NCBI RefSeq assembly: GCF_004403985.1
Contig: NZ_SOHL01000016.1
Coordinates: 62,001 to 126,000 of the forward strand
Length of the DNA: 64,000 bases
Source: Cryobacterium gelidum
GTDB lineage: Bacteria > Actinomycetota > Actinomycetes > Actinomycetales > Microbacteriaceae
Direction: 5' to 3'
How positions within the stretch are numbered: position 1 is the first letter of the stretch; each line of letters starts with the position of its first letter. Made by a program: the position numbers and the translations under genes. Below the pieces are notes generated by a model. That model had not been told where the DNA came from, did not search any database, and saw nothing but the letters and a program-made list of their open reading frames with translations. Positions 19,754-29,283 of the stretch are shown here, piece after piece.

Positions 19754-20872
19754 ATGGAAATCGAGATCGGCCGTTCCAAGCGCGCACGCCGCGTATACGC
19801 CTTCGACGACGTCGCGGTGGTGCCCAGTCGGCGCACCCGCGACCCGGAGGACGTTTCAGTCGGCTGGACCATCGACGCCTACCAGTTCGCCATTCCGGTG
19901 CTCGCCGCCCCGATGGACTCCGTCGTTTCGCCCACCACGGCCATCATGATGGGTCAGCTCGGCGGCGTCGGCGTGCTCGACCTCGAGGGCCTCTGGACCC
20001 GGCACGAGAACCCCGAACCGCTGCTCGCCGAAATTCGCAACCTGTCCGCCGATAAGGCCACCGCGCGCATGCAGGAGATGTACTCCGCCCCGATCCAGCC
20101 GGCCCTGGTCACCGCCCGTCTCGCGGAGATTCGCGCGGGTGGCGTCACCGTCGCCGGGGCGCTCTCGCCGCAGCGCACCCAGGAACTGTATGAAACCGTC
20201 GTCGCCGCCGGCGTCGACCTGTTCGTCATTCGTGGCACCACGGTGTCGGCCGAGCATGTGTCGCAAAACCAGGAACCGCTCAACCTCAAGAAGTTCATCT
20301 ACGAACTCGACGTACCCGTCATCGTCGGTGGCGCGGCCACCTACACGGCGGCACTGCACCTCATGCGCACCGGTGCCGCCGGCGTTCTGGTCGGTTTCGG
20401 CGGGGGAGCCGCCTCGACTACCCGCGCAACCCTTGGTATCCATGCGCCGATGGCCACCGCCGTTGCGGATGTTGCCGGCGCGCGTCGCGACTACATGGAC
20501 GAATCCGGCGGGCGTTACGTGCACGTCATCGCCGACGGCGGCCTCGGAACCTCGGGTGACATCGTCAAGGCCATCGCCTGCGGCGCCGACGCCGTCATGC
20601 TCGGAACCGCTCTGGCACGGGCAACGGACGCCCCCGGTGGGGGATTCCACTGGGGCGCCGAAGCGCACCACCCGCAACTGCCGCGTGGTAAGCGGGTCGA
20701 GGTGGGCACCGTAGCCCCGCTCGAAGAGATCCTCTACGGCCCGGCTCCGGTCGCCGACGGTACCGCCAACCTCATCGGCGCGCTGCGCCGGTCGATGGCA
20801 ACCACTGGATACTCTGATCTCAAAGAATTTCAGCGGGTTGAAGTGGTTGTCGCGCCGTACCGAGTGAACTAG
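19754..20872 (+). CDS. guaB3: GuaB3-family IMP dehydrogenase-related protein
   Basis: A 372-residue IMPDH-like TIM barrel without CBS domains. The start EIEIGRSKRARRVYAFDDVAVVPS and the end RRSMATTGYSDLKEFQRVEVVV are typical of the GuaB3 family, which follows guaB in many actinobacteria. At the position of the IMPDH catalytic cysteine (loop GPGSICTTR in GuaB) this protein has GGGAASTTR, so Ser221 replaces cysteine. Normal IMPDH chemistry is therefore unlikely here, and its role in Actinobacteria is not settled. A 179-bp gap separates it from guaB, so it may have its own promoter. Confidence 0.9.
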   Translation: MEIEIGRSKRARRVYAFDDVAVVPSRRTRDPEDVSVGWTIDAYQFAIPVLAAPMDSVVSPTTAIMMGQLGGVGVLDLEGLWTRHENPEPLLAEIRNLSADKATARMQEMYSAPIQPALVTARLAEIRAGGVTVAGALSPQRTQELYETVVAAGVDLFVIRGTTVSAEHVSQNQEPLNLKKFIYELDVPVIVGGAATYTAALHLMRTGAAGVLVGFGGGAASTTRATLGIHAPMATAVADVAGARRDYMDESGGRYVHVIADGGLGTSGDIVKAIACGADAVMLGTALARATDAPGGGFHWGAEAHHPQLPRGKRVEVGTVAPLEEILYGPAPVADGTANLIGALRRSMATTGYSDLKEFQRVEVVVAPYRVN

Positions 20873-20986
20873 CGTCGAAGACAGACGTACTTTCAGCTTC
20901 CCCCGCAACAATGATGTCGCACACGTGTTATCGCATCACGCCCTGACCCCTCGTCTTCAAAAAACTGAGTCTGAACAGGAGTAGCA

Positions 20987-22717
20987 ATGGCCTCCCACAA
21001 TTCGGTCACGCGGTCCACAAAATTGGGTCCTGAGGAGCGGGTCTTCGCTCTCGCCAAGCTCAAAGACAAGGAACTCGACATTCTCGTCGTCGGCGGCGGC
21101 ATCGTCGGCGCCGGCGCTGCCCTCGATGCCGTCACGCGCGGCTTGAGCGTGGGGATTCTGGAAGCACGAGACTGGGCGTCGGGCACGTCGAGCCGGTCGT
21201 CCAAGCTCGTGCACGGCGGCATCCGCTATCTGGAACAGCTCGACTTTCGCCTGGTGCGCGAGGCGCTCACCGAGCGGGGCCTGCTGTTGCAACGCATCGC
21301 ACCGCACCTCGTGAAGCCGGTGCGCTTTCTGTACCCGCTCAAGAAGCGTTTCACCGAACGGTTCTATATCGGTGCCGGCATGCTGCTCTACGACATTTTC
21401 TCGTACACCGGCGGGCGCCCGCCCGGAGTGCCGCACCACCGCCACCTGTCGAAGAGCCAGGTGCAGAAGCTTATTCCGAGTCTCGCCAACGACGCCCTGG
21501 TCGGCGGCATCACCTACTACGACGCCCAGGTCGACGATGCCCGCTACGTGTCGTCGCTCGTGCGCACCGCGTCGTTCTACGGCGCCCACGCGGCAAGCCG
21601 GGTGCGGGTCGAAGGATTCATCAAGGTGGGGGAGCGCGTCGTCGGCGTGCGCGCCCACGACCTGCAGACCGACGAACACTTCGAAGTGCGGGCCAAGCAG
21701 GTCGTGAACGCGACTGGCGTCTGGACCGACGACACCCAGCGCATGGTCGGCGAACGCGGCACCTTCAAGGTGCGGGCGTCGAAGGGCGTGCACCTCGTGG
21801 TGCCGCGCGACCGGTTCCAGAGCGCGATGGGGCTGCTGTTGCGCACCGAGAAGAGCGTCTTGTTCGTCATTCCCTGGGGTCGGCACTGGCTCATCGGCAC
21901 GACCGACACCGACTGGTACCTCGACAAGGCGCATCCGGCCGCGACGGCGGCCGACATCGACTACATCCTCGAACACATCAATGAGGTGTTGACGGTACCC
22001 CTCACCCGGGAAGACGTCGAGGGGGTCTACGCAGGTCTCCGTCCGCTGCTGGCCGGCGAGAGCGACCAGACTTCGAAGCTGTCCCGCGAGCACCTCGTCG
22101 GGCATTCGGTGCCCGGCCTCGTTGTGATCGCCGGCGGCAAGTGGACCACCTACCGCATCATGGCCAAAGACGCAGTGGATGCCGCGGTCTCGGCCCTTGA
22201 CGGCCGCATTCCCGCCTCGACGACTCAGGACATTCCCCTGCTCGGTGCTGAGGGCTATCAGGCCGCGTGGAATAAGCGCGGCAAGATAGCCAAGGCATTC
22301 GGTGTGCACACCGTGCGCGTTGAGCACCTGCTCAACCGCTACGGCACGCTCACCGACGAGCTGCTCGACCTGATCCGCGACAACCCGGCGCTCGCCGAAC
22401 CGCTGCCCGGCGCCGACGATTACATCGGTGCCGAGGTCGTCTACGCGGCCTCGCACGAGGGCGCGCTGCACCTCGAAGACGTGCTCGCCCGCCGCACTCG
22501 CATCTCGATCGAGGCCTGGGATCGCGGGGTCTCGGCCGCGCCGGTCGCCGCCGCGCTGATGGCCGGCGTGCTGGGCTGGGACCAGGAGCGCATCGACCGT
22601 GAGGTGAGCTTCTATCTCACCCGTGTGGCCGCCGAGCGGGCGTCGCAGGAGGAGCCCAACGACGAATCCGCCGACCGGGTGCGCCTCGAAGCCCCCGACA
22701 TCGCAATCACCAACTAG
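20987..22717 (+). CDS. glpD: Aerobic glycerol-3-phosphate dehydrogenase
   Basis: FAD-dependent membrane-associated enzyme that oxidises glycerol-3-phosphate to dihydroxyacetone phosphate and feeds electrons to quinone. It has 576 residues. The FAD-binding GGGIVGAGAALDAVTRG lies near residues 35-51; SSRSSKLVHGGIRYLEQ, TDTDW and GGKWTTYR are GlpD signatures. The C-terminal domain (about 440-560) is the GlpD/GlpO cap. AGGAG sits about 6 bp before ATG 20987. It stands alone, with no glpK or glpF next to it. Confidence 0.95.
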   Translation: MASHNSVTRSTKLGPEERVFALAKLKDKELDILVVGGGIVGAGAALDAVTRGLSVGILEARDWASGTSSRSSKLVHGGIRYLEQLDFRLVREALTERGLLLQRIAPHLVKPVRFLYPLKKRFTERFYIGAGMLLYDIFSYTGGRPPGVPHHRHLSKSQVQKLIPSLANDALVGGITYYDAQVDDARYVSSLVRTASFYGAHAASRVRVEGFIKVGERVVGVRAHDLQTDEHFEVRAKQVVNATGVWTDDTQRMVGERGTFKVRASKGVHLVVPRDRFQSAMGLLLRTEKSVLFVIPWGRHWLIGTTDTDWYLDKAHPAATAADIDYILEHINEVLTVPLTREDVEGVYAGLRPLLAGESDQTSKLSREHLVGHSVPGLVVIAGGKWTTYRIMAKDAVDAAVSALDGRIPASTTQDIPLLGAEGYQAAWNKRGKIAKAFGVHTVRVEHLLNRYGTLTDELLDLIRDNPALAEPLPGADDYIGAEVVYAASHEGALHLEDVLARRTRISIEAWDRGVSAAPVAAALMAGVLGWDQERIDREVSFYLTRVAAERASQEEPNDESADRVRLEAPDIAITN

Positions 22718-22832
22718 CCCAGCCGGGCCCGCGGTCGCCGCGCCCGCGGTCGGTGGTCGGTGGTCGGTGGTCGAGCCTGCTGTCGGTCGACGCGCCCGCT
22801 ATCGGTGGTCGCGCCACCCTTAGCGGGAGCGG

Positions 22833-23905
22833 TCACCGGCACCGGCACCGGGCGCGGTGACGGCGCAAGAACGTGGGTGTGTTAACGCGCCCGGGGACGC
22901 CGATGCGCGAGAGGAACATTCCGAAAGCCGCGAGGTCGCGCGCGACCGGCCAGTCCCACCGCGAAACGGATGGTCCGCACGCGCGAATTCGATCTTCACG
23001 GCGCTTCTCGTTCATCACGATCTCGGCGGTGGTGCGTCCGCTCATGTAGGCCTCCTTGACGTACTTGCCGTGCCCGTCGAACTCGCCGACCTTGTTGATG
23101 CCTCGCCAGAAGAAGTCGACATAAGCGATGAACCCTGCGGCATCGTCGAAGCGCACCTGCAACTCGGGAGCGGTGAATCCGAGCAGGAACATGTGCGCGC
23201 GGCTGATCGACTCCCCGCCGGAATCGGACTGCGTCGACGCGAAGTCCCCGGCGCGGAGTGCTGCGCTTTTGCCATAGCGTCGGCCAGAGCCGGCGAGCGT
23301 GTCCATGGCCGACTGCAACTCGTCGCGCGACACCAGTATCGTCACTGGGCTCCCTTCGGGTGCCATCCTGCGTGGAATGTGAATGGCCTTGTCCATCATT
23401 GCGACAGCCTGCGGAGACGGCAGCACACGTGCCATCGTGACGGCGGTCTGGGCCGCGGACGTGACCAACAGTCCGCCGCGCGTGATAGCGCCGCTCGGCA
23501 GGGCGTCCGGGGTGGTGGCGCTGTGCCGCACGATTCCGGGCTTGGAACGACCGCCCAACGCCTGCGGCACGGTGATGTGGACATCCGTCGGCCAGCTTGT
23601 GGGTCGGGGAAACCCCCAGATCGCCGCCGCAGAGTGGTGGGAGAACACCGGTGGATCGGCGCTGACCGCAGCGTAGGCGCGGATGCGAAAGAGGTAACGC
23701 GCGTCGAGGTCGAGACGGTCCCAGTGCATCGTGGGTAGATAGACACCGCGCCGCAGCCGGGTGACCCGGTGGTGCGTGAACTCCGTGCGCCGGCCTCGTG
23801 CAGTCCGACCGCCGCAGCATCCGAGGAGAGGAGGAGCCCATCTGGGCGCACGAGAGCTGCGAGCAGGTAGTTTGATGCGGGTTCGGACGGCGCCGTGTTT
23901 GCCAT
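22833..23905 (-). pseudogene. AbiEi-like antitoxin-domain protein, frameshifted near its N terminus
   Basis: Resembles actinobacterial proteins labelled type IV toxin-antitoxin AbiEi antitoxin domain, often with a DUF559-like nuclease fold at the C terminus. The N-terminal winged-helix part starts at ATG 23905 (MANTAP..., then DGLLLSSDAAAVGLHEAGA), but this frame is lost near 23785-23797. The expected continuation (RTEFTHHRVTRLRRGVYLP, then SHHSAAAIWGFPRP, ITRGGLLVTSAAQTAV) is in another frame down to the stop at 22833. One missing base restores a continuous protein of about 357 residues, so either the gene is dead or the sequence has an error. No AbiEii-type toxin gene is next to it. Confidence 0.62.
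22840..22857. repeat. Left copy of an 18-bp direct repeat flanking the AbiEi-like pseudogene
   Basis: CACCGGCACCGGGCGCGG at 22840-22857 recurs at 24030-24047 with one mismatch, in the same orientation, just outside each end of the AbiEi-like gene. The left copy overlaps its last codons. Nearby at about 22749-22772 a CGGTGGT unit repeats several times. The repeats could mark an insertion or simply share GC-rich low-complexity sequence. Confidence 0.5.
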
Positions 23906-24002
23906 GGCCAGACAATGGCAGCGAATGAGTTCCTTGGGCCGAGCCACAGGGAATCTGTGCATAACTCAGCGCGCCTGAACGCTCACCGCGCCGGGTGCCG
24001 GG

Positions 24003-24047
24003 GGCCGCGCCAACTGTAGGTGGCGCGGCCACCGGTACCGGGCGCGG
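24003..24047. repeat. Hairpin and right copy of the flanking repeat
   Basis: GGCCGCGCCA (24003-24012) and TGGCGCGGCC (24021-24030) form a perfect 10-bp stem around an 8-base loop. It is directly followed by the right copy of the 18-bp repeat (24030-24047). The 232-bp gap 23906-24137 otherwise shows no gene. The hairpin lacks a T run and is not an obvious terminator. Confidence 0.5.
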
Positions 24048-24137
24048 CGGCGCGGCGGCGCAGCCCGCGGCGCGCGGACGGCAAAAGCGGCTCCGGTAGA
24101 ATAAGGGAACTGCCCCTAAACCTCAGGAGTCATGACA

Positions 24138-24665
24138 ATGGTTGATGTTCGGCGGGTCAAACTTCCCGGCGTGGGTGTGCTGCACACCTTCATCACGGAT
24201 GACGGCGGCAAGGTCGGTGTCATCGCCCACCGCTCCGGCCACAGCGACCTCATCACCTTCGCCGACGACGAGGGCGGGCCCGACGCGAGCAAGGTCTCGC
24301 TTCGGCTCAACGAAGACGAGGCGCACACCCTCGCCGAGCTGCTCGGCGGCACCCAGATCACCGAGTCGCTCAGCGCCCTCGACCAGATTCCCGGCCTCAG
24401 CATCGACTGGTTCACCGTCGACTACGAAGACCACATCGCCGGCCAGCCCCTGGGCAACCCCGCCGACCGCGGCATTGCCGGCCTCACCGTAGTCGCCGTC
24501 GTGCGCGGCGAATCGGCCAACCCCGCCCCCGCCGCCGACTTCAAAGTCTTCCCCGGTGACACCCTCGTCGTTGCCGGTTCGCCCGAAAAGGTGGTCAAGG
24601 CCTTCGCCTTCTTCCGCACCGGTGAAGTGAAGGCCAAGACCGTCGACGCTCCACCCGGGGGGTAG
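24138..24665 (+). CDS. Cation:proton antiporter regulatory subunit (TrkA-C domain)
   Basis: A 175-residue cytoplasmic protein with a C-terminal RCK-C/TrkA-C domain (about residues 85-165; ending PGDTLVVAGSPEKVVKAFAFF), the ligand-sensing fold of potassium channels and antiporters. The N-terminal half (RRVKLPGVGVLHTFITDDG, GVIAHRSGHSDLITFA) matches KhtT-like regulatory subunits. ATG 24138 lies 8 bp after AGGAG, better spaced than ATG 24132 at 2 bp. The antiporter gene starts 4 bp after its stop, so the two form a KhtT-KhtU-like pair. KhtT proteins bind c-di-AMP in Bacillus, which is established for that homologue only. Confidence 0.88.
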   Translation: MVDVRRVKLPGVGVLHTFITDDGGKVGVIAHRSGHSDLITFADDEGGPDASKVSLRLNEDEAHTLAELLGGTQITESLSALDQIPGLSIDWFTVDYEDHIAGQPLGNPADRGIAGLTVVAVVRGESANPAPAADFKVFPGDTLVVAGSPEKVVKAFAFFRTGEVKAKTVDAPPGG

Positions 24666-24669
24666 GCCG

Positions 24670-26151
24670 ATGCACGTCGGCGAAGACCTCCTCGTTCTCG
24701 GCATTCTGCTCGTCGGCGCTTACGTTCTTGGCCGCCTGGGCAAACTGATCGGGCTCCCCACTATTCCGATCTATATGATCGTGGGCCTTCTCGCGAGCCC
24801 GAACACCGACTTCTTCCCCCTCGACTTTGAGTCCGGCGACATCGAGCTGATCGCCGTCTTCGGCCTGATTCTGCTGCTGTTCAGCCTGGGCCTCGAGTTC
24901 GACCAGGAAGAGTTCTTTGGCAACGCCAAGACTCTGATCATTTCCGGCGGCTCCTGGGTGCTCATCAACATGGGAGCCGGCTTCATCTTCGGCCTGCTGG
25001 TGGGCTGGGGGCCACGGGAGGCCCTCGTCATCGCCGGCATGACCGGCACCTCGTCGAGCGCGATCATTACCAAGCTCTTGATTGAGTTACGTCGGCTCGC
25101 CAACAAGGAGACGCCGATGATCCTCGGCGTCACCGTCGTCGGCGACATCTTCATCGCCATCTACCTTTCCATCGTCTCCGTTGTGCTCAGTGGCAAGACC
25201 GAGATCTGGCCGATCGTACTGCAGCTCTCGATCGCCTTCCTCTTTCTCGTGGCCATGTTCTCCCTCGCCCGGTGGGGCGGTCGCGTCGTTTCCCGCCTCA
25301 TGCGCACCAAAGACGACGAACTGTTCACGATCCTGTTCTTCGGCTTGGTGGTGTTGTTCGCCGGCATCGGCGAGATCATCGGCGTGACCGACGCGATCGG
25401 CGCATTCCTCATCGGCGTCGTGCTCGGCGCGAGCAGCTACCGCGCCAAGATCGAGCGCGTCGCGGTGCCGCTGCGCGACATTTTCGCGGCGTTCTTCTTT
25501 CTCAACTTCGGCCTCGCCCTCGACGTAGCCCAGTTCGGATCAGTGATCGGCGTGGTGCTCGTGGCCATCGTGATGACCTTTCTGCTCAGCCTGCTCTCCG
25601 GGGCGCTGCTGGCCTGGCTGCACAAAATGGGGCCACGCGAAGCCCTCAACACCGCCGCAATCTTCGTCAATCGCGGCGAGTTCACACTGATTCTGGCGAC
25701 CCTGTCGGTGTCGGCCGGGCTCGATCCGCGCCTGCAACCGTTCGCGGGCCTCTACGTCTTGGTCATGGCGATCCTTGGTCCGCTGTTCGCGGCGAATTCG
25801 GAAAAGATCGGGTCGGCCCTGCGTCGCCGCGGGCCAGCATCCGCTGCCGCGCGTGCGCCGCGCAACCCGATGCTCGACGAGGAGATCGCGCTGGTCGAGG
25901 CGGTGACAGCCGCTCAGGCGACGGATGCCGACGAGTCCACCCGGCGCGCGGCCAAGCGGATGGTCGACTCGGCCAATTCCCAACCAGCGGCCGATACGCT
26001 GGACGCAGCGAAACGCTCGCATTCGGCCGATTCCGGTTCGGGTTCGATGGCCGATTTCGCTCTCGGTCAGCACTCCGCAGAACCCGAAGATGACGCCGAC
26101 AGACCGGCACGCAAACCCGGGCGAGAAACCCACACAGGTGACTATTTGTGA
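24670..26151 (+). CDS. Cation/proton antiporter, CPA2 family (KhtU-like)
   Basis: A 493-residue membrane protein. About 12 hydrophobic segments cover residues 1-385, with LIGLPTIPIYMIVGLL, the helix-start GMTGTSSSAIITKLLIE and GAFLIGVVLGAS typical of CPA2 sodium(potassium)/proton exchangers. The last 100 residues are a hydrophilic, Ala/Asp-rich tail with no recognisable domain. It follows its regulatory subunit by 4 bp and ends in a GTGA overlap with the SURF1 gene. Likely exports K+ or Na+ in exchange for protons; ion specificity is inferred. Confidence 0.9.
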   Translation: MHVGEDLLVLGILLVGAYVLGRLGKLIGLPTIPIYMIVGLLASPNTDFFPLDFESGDIELIAVFGLILLLFSLGLEFDQEEFFGNAKTLIISGGSWVLINMGAGFIFGLLVGWGPREALVIAGMTGTSSSAIITKLLIELRRLANKETPMILGVTVVGDIFIAIYLSIVSVVLSGKTEIWPIVLQLSIAFLFLVAMFSLARWGGRVVSRLMRTKDDELFTILFFGLVVLFAGIGEIIGVTDAIGAFLIGVVLGASSYRAKIERVAVPLRDIFAAFFFLNFGLALDVAQFGSVIGVVLVAIVMTFLLSLLSGALLAWLHKMGPREALNTAAIFVNRGEFTLILATLSVSAGLDPRLQPFAGLYVLVMAILGPLFAANSEKIGSALRRRGPASAAARAPRNPMLDEEIALVEAVTAAQATDADESTRRAAKRMVDSANSQPAADTLDAAKRSHSADSGSGSMADFALGQHSAEPEDDADRPARKPGRETHTGDYL

Positions 26152-26936
26152 TCAGAATGATGCTGCGCCCCCGCTGGGTGGCCGCACTGCTGCTTGCCCT
26201 CGGCATTGCCGCGGCCTTCGCCCTGCTCGGGCACTGGCAGCTGGACCGCGCCATCGAGTCCGGCGTGGTTGTGGAGCGCAGCACCGAGCAGGTGAAGCCA
26301 CTCACCGACGTTGCCCAGCCTGACGGCGGGGTGACGCAGATCGCGACCGGTCAAATGGTCACCACCGATGGAACCTGGGTGGTCGGTGACGAGCAGCTCA
26401 TCACGACGCGTTTCAACGGCGGCAGCTTGGGGTTCTGGGTCGTCAGCCATTTTCAGACGGATGCCGCCGCCAGCATCGCCGTCGCACGCGGTTGGGCGCC
26501 CGACAAAAGCACCGCCGAGGCCGTCATCGCCCAGCTCCAGGCGGCACCCGACACCAGCTCGGTCACCCTGACCGGACGCTTTCTCACCGGGGAAGCCCCG
26601 GAGCTGCCCGCCCCGGAAGGCGATTCGATGGAGCTGACCAAGGTTGCGCCATCCGCTCTGATCAATTTGTGGGCCGATTTCACCGACCAGTCGGTGTATT
26701 CCGGTTATATCGTCGACGCCGCTGCCCCGACGGGCCTCGATGTGATCGATTCTCCGGTGCCCGAAGTCGACCAGTCGCTGAACTGGCTGAACATCTTCTA
26801 CGCGATCGAGTGGGTCGTCTTCGCCGGGTTCGCCGTGTTCCTCTGGTACCGGCTCGTGCGCGATGCCCTGGAACGCGAGCAGGAAGAAGCAGCGCTCCAA
26901 GGCGTGACTGCAGGGGCTCCCAGCACGGGCGCGTAG
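26148..26936 (+). CDS. SURF1 family cytochrome oxidase assembly protein
   Basis: A 262-residue membrane protein of the SURF1 family, involved in heme a insertion or assembly of aa3-type cytochrome c oxidase. An N-terminal helix (LLLALGIAAAFALLGHWQLDRA) carries the conserved GxWQLxR motif, a large extracytoplasmic domain follows, and a C-terminal helix lies near residues 210-232 after LNWLNIFYAIEW. GTG 26148 overlaps the antiporter stop by 4 bp. DUF3817 and guaA follow closely, an arrangement common in Micrococcales. Confidence 0.9.
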   Translation: MIRMMLRPRWVAALLLALGIAAAFALLGHWQLDRAIESGVVVERSTEQVKPLTDVAQPDGGVTQIATGQMVTTDGTWVVGDEQLITTRFNGGSLGFWVVSHFQTDAAASIAVARGWAPDKSTAEAVIAQLQAAPDTSSVTLTGRFLTGEAPELPAPEGDSMELTKVAPSALINLWADFTDQSVYSGYIVDAAAPTGLDVIDSPVPEVDQSLNWLNIFYAIEWVVFAGFAVFLWYRLVRDALEREQEEAALQGVTAGAPSTGA

Positions 26937-26945
26937 AATCAGCCC

Positions 26946-27380
26946 ATGCCACTCGATCCCAAGCCCGCCGATATTTCCCGAATCCCCGGTGCGCTTCGGC
27001 TCTACCAGGTGTCGTCCATCATCACCGGTGTCTTTTTGTTGTTGCTCTGCGCCGAGGTCTACGCCAAGTTCGTGCTCGGCTACGAACTCGAGATGAACGG
27101 CTCCGAGGGTTTTCTCGCCTTCGTGCCGCGCGACACGGTCGCCGCGATCAACCTCAGCACGATCATTTTGATCGTGCACGGCTGGTTCTACGTGCTCTAT
27201 CTGTTCGCCGATTTCCGCTTGTGGAGCCTGATGCGCTGGCCATTCCCGCTCTTCGTGCTGATCGCGCTCGGCGGTATCATCCCCACGCTCTCGTTCTTTC
27301 TGGAAGGCCCCATGACTCGCCGCGTCAAACGTTCCCTTGAGCAGCTCGAAGCGAAAAAGGCTTCCGAGGTGCGTTCATGA
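26946..27380 (+). CDS. DUF3817 membrane protein
   Basis: A 144-residue protein with three predicted membrane helices (about residues 18-38, 66-88 and 99-117), matching the DUF3817 family of actinobacteria whose function is unknown. The start [19 protein letters not shown] and the central [19 protein letters not shown] are typical. It lies 9 bp after SURF1 and overlaps guaA by 4 bp. The link with SURF1 suggests a membrane or respiratory role, which is inference only. Confidence 0.85.
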   Translation: MPLDPKPADISRIPGALRLYQVSSIITGVFLLLLCAEVYAKFVLGYELEMNGSEGFLAFVPRDTVAAINLSTIILIVHGWFYVLYLFADFRLWSLMRWPFPLFVLIALGGIIPTLSFFLEGPMTRRVKRSLEQLEAKKASEVRS

Positions 27381-28996
27381 GTGACACCCTCGACACCGCG
27401 TCGGCGGATGCACCCGTCGCCGACTCGGGGCTCGATCGCCCCGTTCTCGTGGTCGACTTCGGTGCGCAGTACGCGCAGCTGATCGCGCGGCGCGTGCGGG
27501 AGGCGTCCGTTTATTCGGAGATCGTGCCGCACACGATCACCGCCGCCGAAGTGCTCGCGAAGAACCCCCGCGGAATCGTGCTCAGCGGTGGCCCGTCGAG
27601 CGTCTACGCCGACGGTGCGCCAGCCTTCGACGCAGCGATCTTCGAACTCGGTGTGCCCGTGCTCGGCATCTGCTACGGCTTCCAAGTGATGGCGACCGCC
27701 CTCGGCGGCACCGTCGCCCACACCGGAGCCCGCGAATACGGCTCGACCCCGGTCGTCGTGAGCAACGCCGTCAACGTGCTGCTGGCCGACCAGCCCGACA
27801 GCCAAACGGTCTGGATGAGCCACGGCGACTCGGTCGCCACCGCGCCGGCGGGCTTCACCGTGCTGGCCTCGTCGACCTCCACCCCGGTCGCCGCGTTCGC
27901 CAATGACAAGAAGCGGCTCTACGGCGTGCAGTGGCACCCCGAGGTCAAACACTCCGAAAACGGCCAGCACGTGTTGGAGAACTTTCTGCACCGCGCCGCC
28001 GGTATCAACCCCGACTGGAACAGCGGCAACGTCATCGCCGAGCAGGTCGCCAAGATCCGCGCGCAGGTCGGTACCGGCAAGGTCATCTGCGGGCTCTCCG
28101 GAGGAGTCGACTCCGCCGTGGCCGCAGCCCTCGTGCACAAGGCCATCGGCGACCAGCTGGTGTGCGTCTTCGTCGACCACGGCTTGCTGCGCGAAGACGA
28201 GCGCCGCCAGGTCGAAGAGGATTACGTCAAGGCCACCGGCATTCGCCTGGTCACCGTCGACGTGCGTGAGCAGTTCCTCACCGCGCTCGAGGGCGTGAGC
28301 GATCCGGAGACCAAGCGCAAGATCATCGGCCGCGAGTTCATTCGCACCTTCGAGCAAGCCCAGGCCGAGCTCATCAAGGAAGCCGCCGAAACCGACGGTG
28401 ACCCGATCGCTTTCCTGGTGCAGGGCACCCTCTACCCGGACGTGGTGGAATCAGGCGGCGGAAGCGGCACCGCGAACATCAAGAGCCACCACAACGTGGG
28501 CGGCCTGCCGGAAGACCTGCAGTTCGAACTGGTCGAACCGTTGCGCACCCTGTTCAAGGACGAGGTGCGGGCGATCGGTGCCGAGCTCGGCCTGCCGGAC
28601 GAAATCGTTCAGCGCCAGCCGTTTCCCGGCCCCGGTCTCGGCATTCGCATCGTCGGGTCGATCACCCAGGAACGCCTCGACCTGCTGCGTCAAGCGGATG
28701 CGATCGTGCGCTTCGAGTTGACCGCCGCCGGCCTCGACCGCGAGATCTGGCAGTGCCCGGTGGTGCTGCTCGCCGATGTGCGCTCGGTGGGCGTGCAGGG
28801 TGACGGCCGCACCTACGGTCACCCGATCGTGCTCCGCCCGGTGTCTTCGGAGGATGCGATGACCGCCGACTGGACCCGCCTGCCCTACGACCTGCTGGCG
28901 AAGATTTCCAATCGCATCACCAACGAGGTCGACGGCGTGAACCGCGTGGTGCTCGACGTCACGTCGAAGCCGCCGGGAACCATCGAGTGGGAGTAA
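27377..28996 (+). CDS. guaA: GMP synthase (glutamine-hydrolysing)
   Basis: Converts XMP to GMP using ATP and glutamine. It has 539 residues. A class I amidotransferase domain (about 25-215) carries the nucleophile in VLGICYGFQ and the HxE pair in QWHPEVKHS. The ATP pyrophosphatase domain has the P-loop [13 protein letters not shown] near residue 240. The C-terminal dimerisation domain contains [13 protein letters not shown] and ends KPPGTIEWE as usual. It overlaps DUF3817 by 4 bp and is followed by a strong terminator. Confidence 0.97.
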   Translation: MSDTLDTASADAPVADSGLDRPVLVVDFGAQYAQLIARRVREASVYSEIVPHTITAAEVLAKNPRGIVLSGGPSSVYADGAPAFDAAIFELGVPVLGICYGFQVMATALGGTVAHTGAREYGSTPVVVSNAVNVLLADQPDSQTVWMSHGDSVATAPAGFTVLASSTSTPVAAFANDKKRLYGVQWHPEVKHSENGQHVLENFLHRAAGINPDWNSGNVIAEQVAKIRAQVGTGKVICGLSGGVDSAVAAALVHKAIGDQLVCVFVDHGLLREDERRQVEEDYVKATGIRLVTVDVREQFLTALEGVSDPETKRKIIGREFIRTFEQAQAELIKEAAETDGDPIAFLVQGTLYPDVVESGGGSGTANIKSHHNVGGLPEDLQFELVEPLRTLFKDEVRAIGAELGLPDEIVQRQPFPGPGLGIRIVGSITQERLDLLRQADAIVRFELTAAGLDREIWQCPVVLLADVRSVGVQGDGRTYGHPIVLRPVSSEDAMTADWTRLPYDLLAKISNRITNEVDGVNRVVLDVTSKPPGTIEWE

Positions 28997-29012
28997 TCCA
29001 GCGGTAGCGTCG

Positions 29013-29054
29013 CGAAAAAGTAGGGCCGGTTCTGGAGCCGGCCCTACTTTTTCG
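29013..29054. terminator. Bidirectional terminator after guaA
   Basis: A perfect 17-bp stem (29013-29029 with 29038-29054) flanked by an A run on one side and a T run on the other, so it can end the guaA transcript and the permease transcript coming from the right. The following stretch to 29283 (229 bp) holds nothing I can identify. Confidence 0.93.
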
Positions 29055-29283
29055 TGCTGTGCTGTGACGCGGGGAGTACGGTGGCGGCGTCCCGCGATGG
29101 TCGGTAGGAACGGTCGGTCTCCGGGGCGTGGGCGAGCGCATCCCGGGGAGGTTTGGATGCGCCTAACGGCCCCTGGGACGACGTCGATTTTGCTGGCTTA
29201 GCCGTGATGAATGCGCGCAGTTGCCATCTCGCTCCCGGATGGAGCGAATTTTGACGCATTCGTGGACGATGATGGCTCGGCGG

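Noticed and set aside
22749..22772. CGGTGGT tandem units after glpD as a possible CRISPR or iteron array
   Set aside because: Units are 7 bp, few and without spacers; simple low-complexity DNA.
29055..29283. Open frames across the gap between guaA and the permease
   Set aside because: No ribosome-binding site, no motif, and they run antisense into the permease; treated as empty intergenic DNA.
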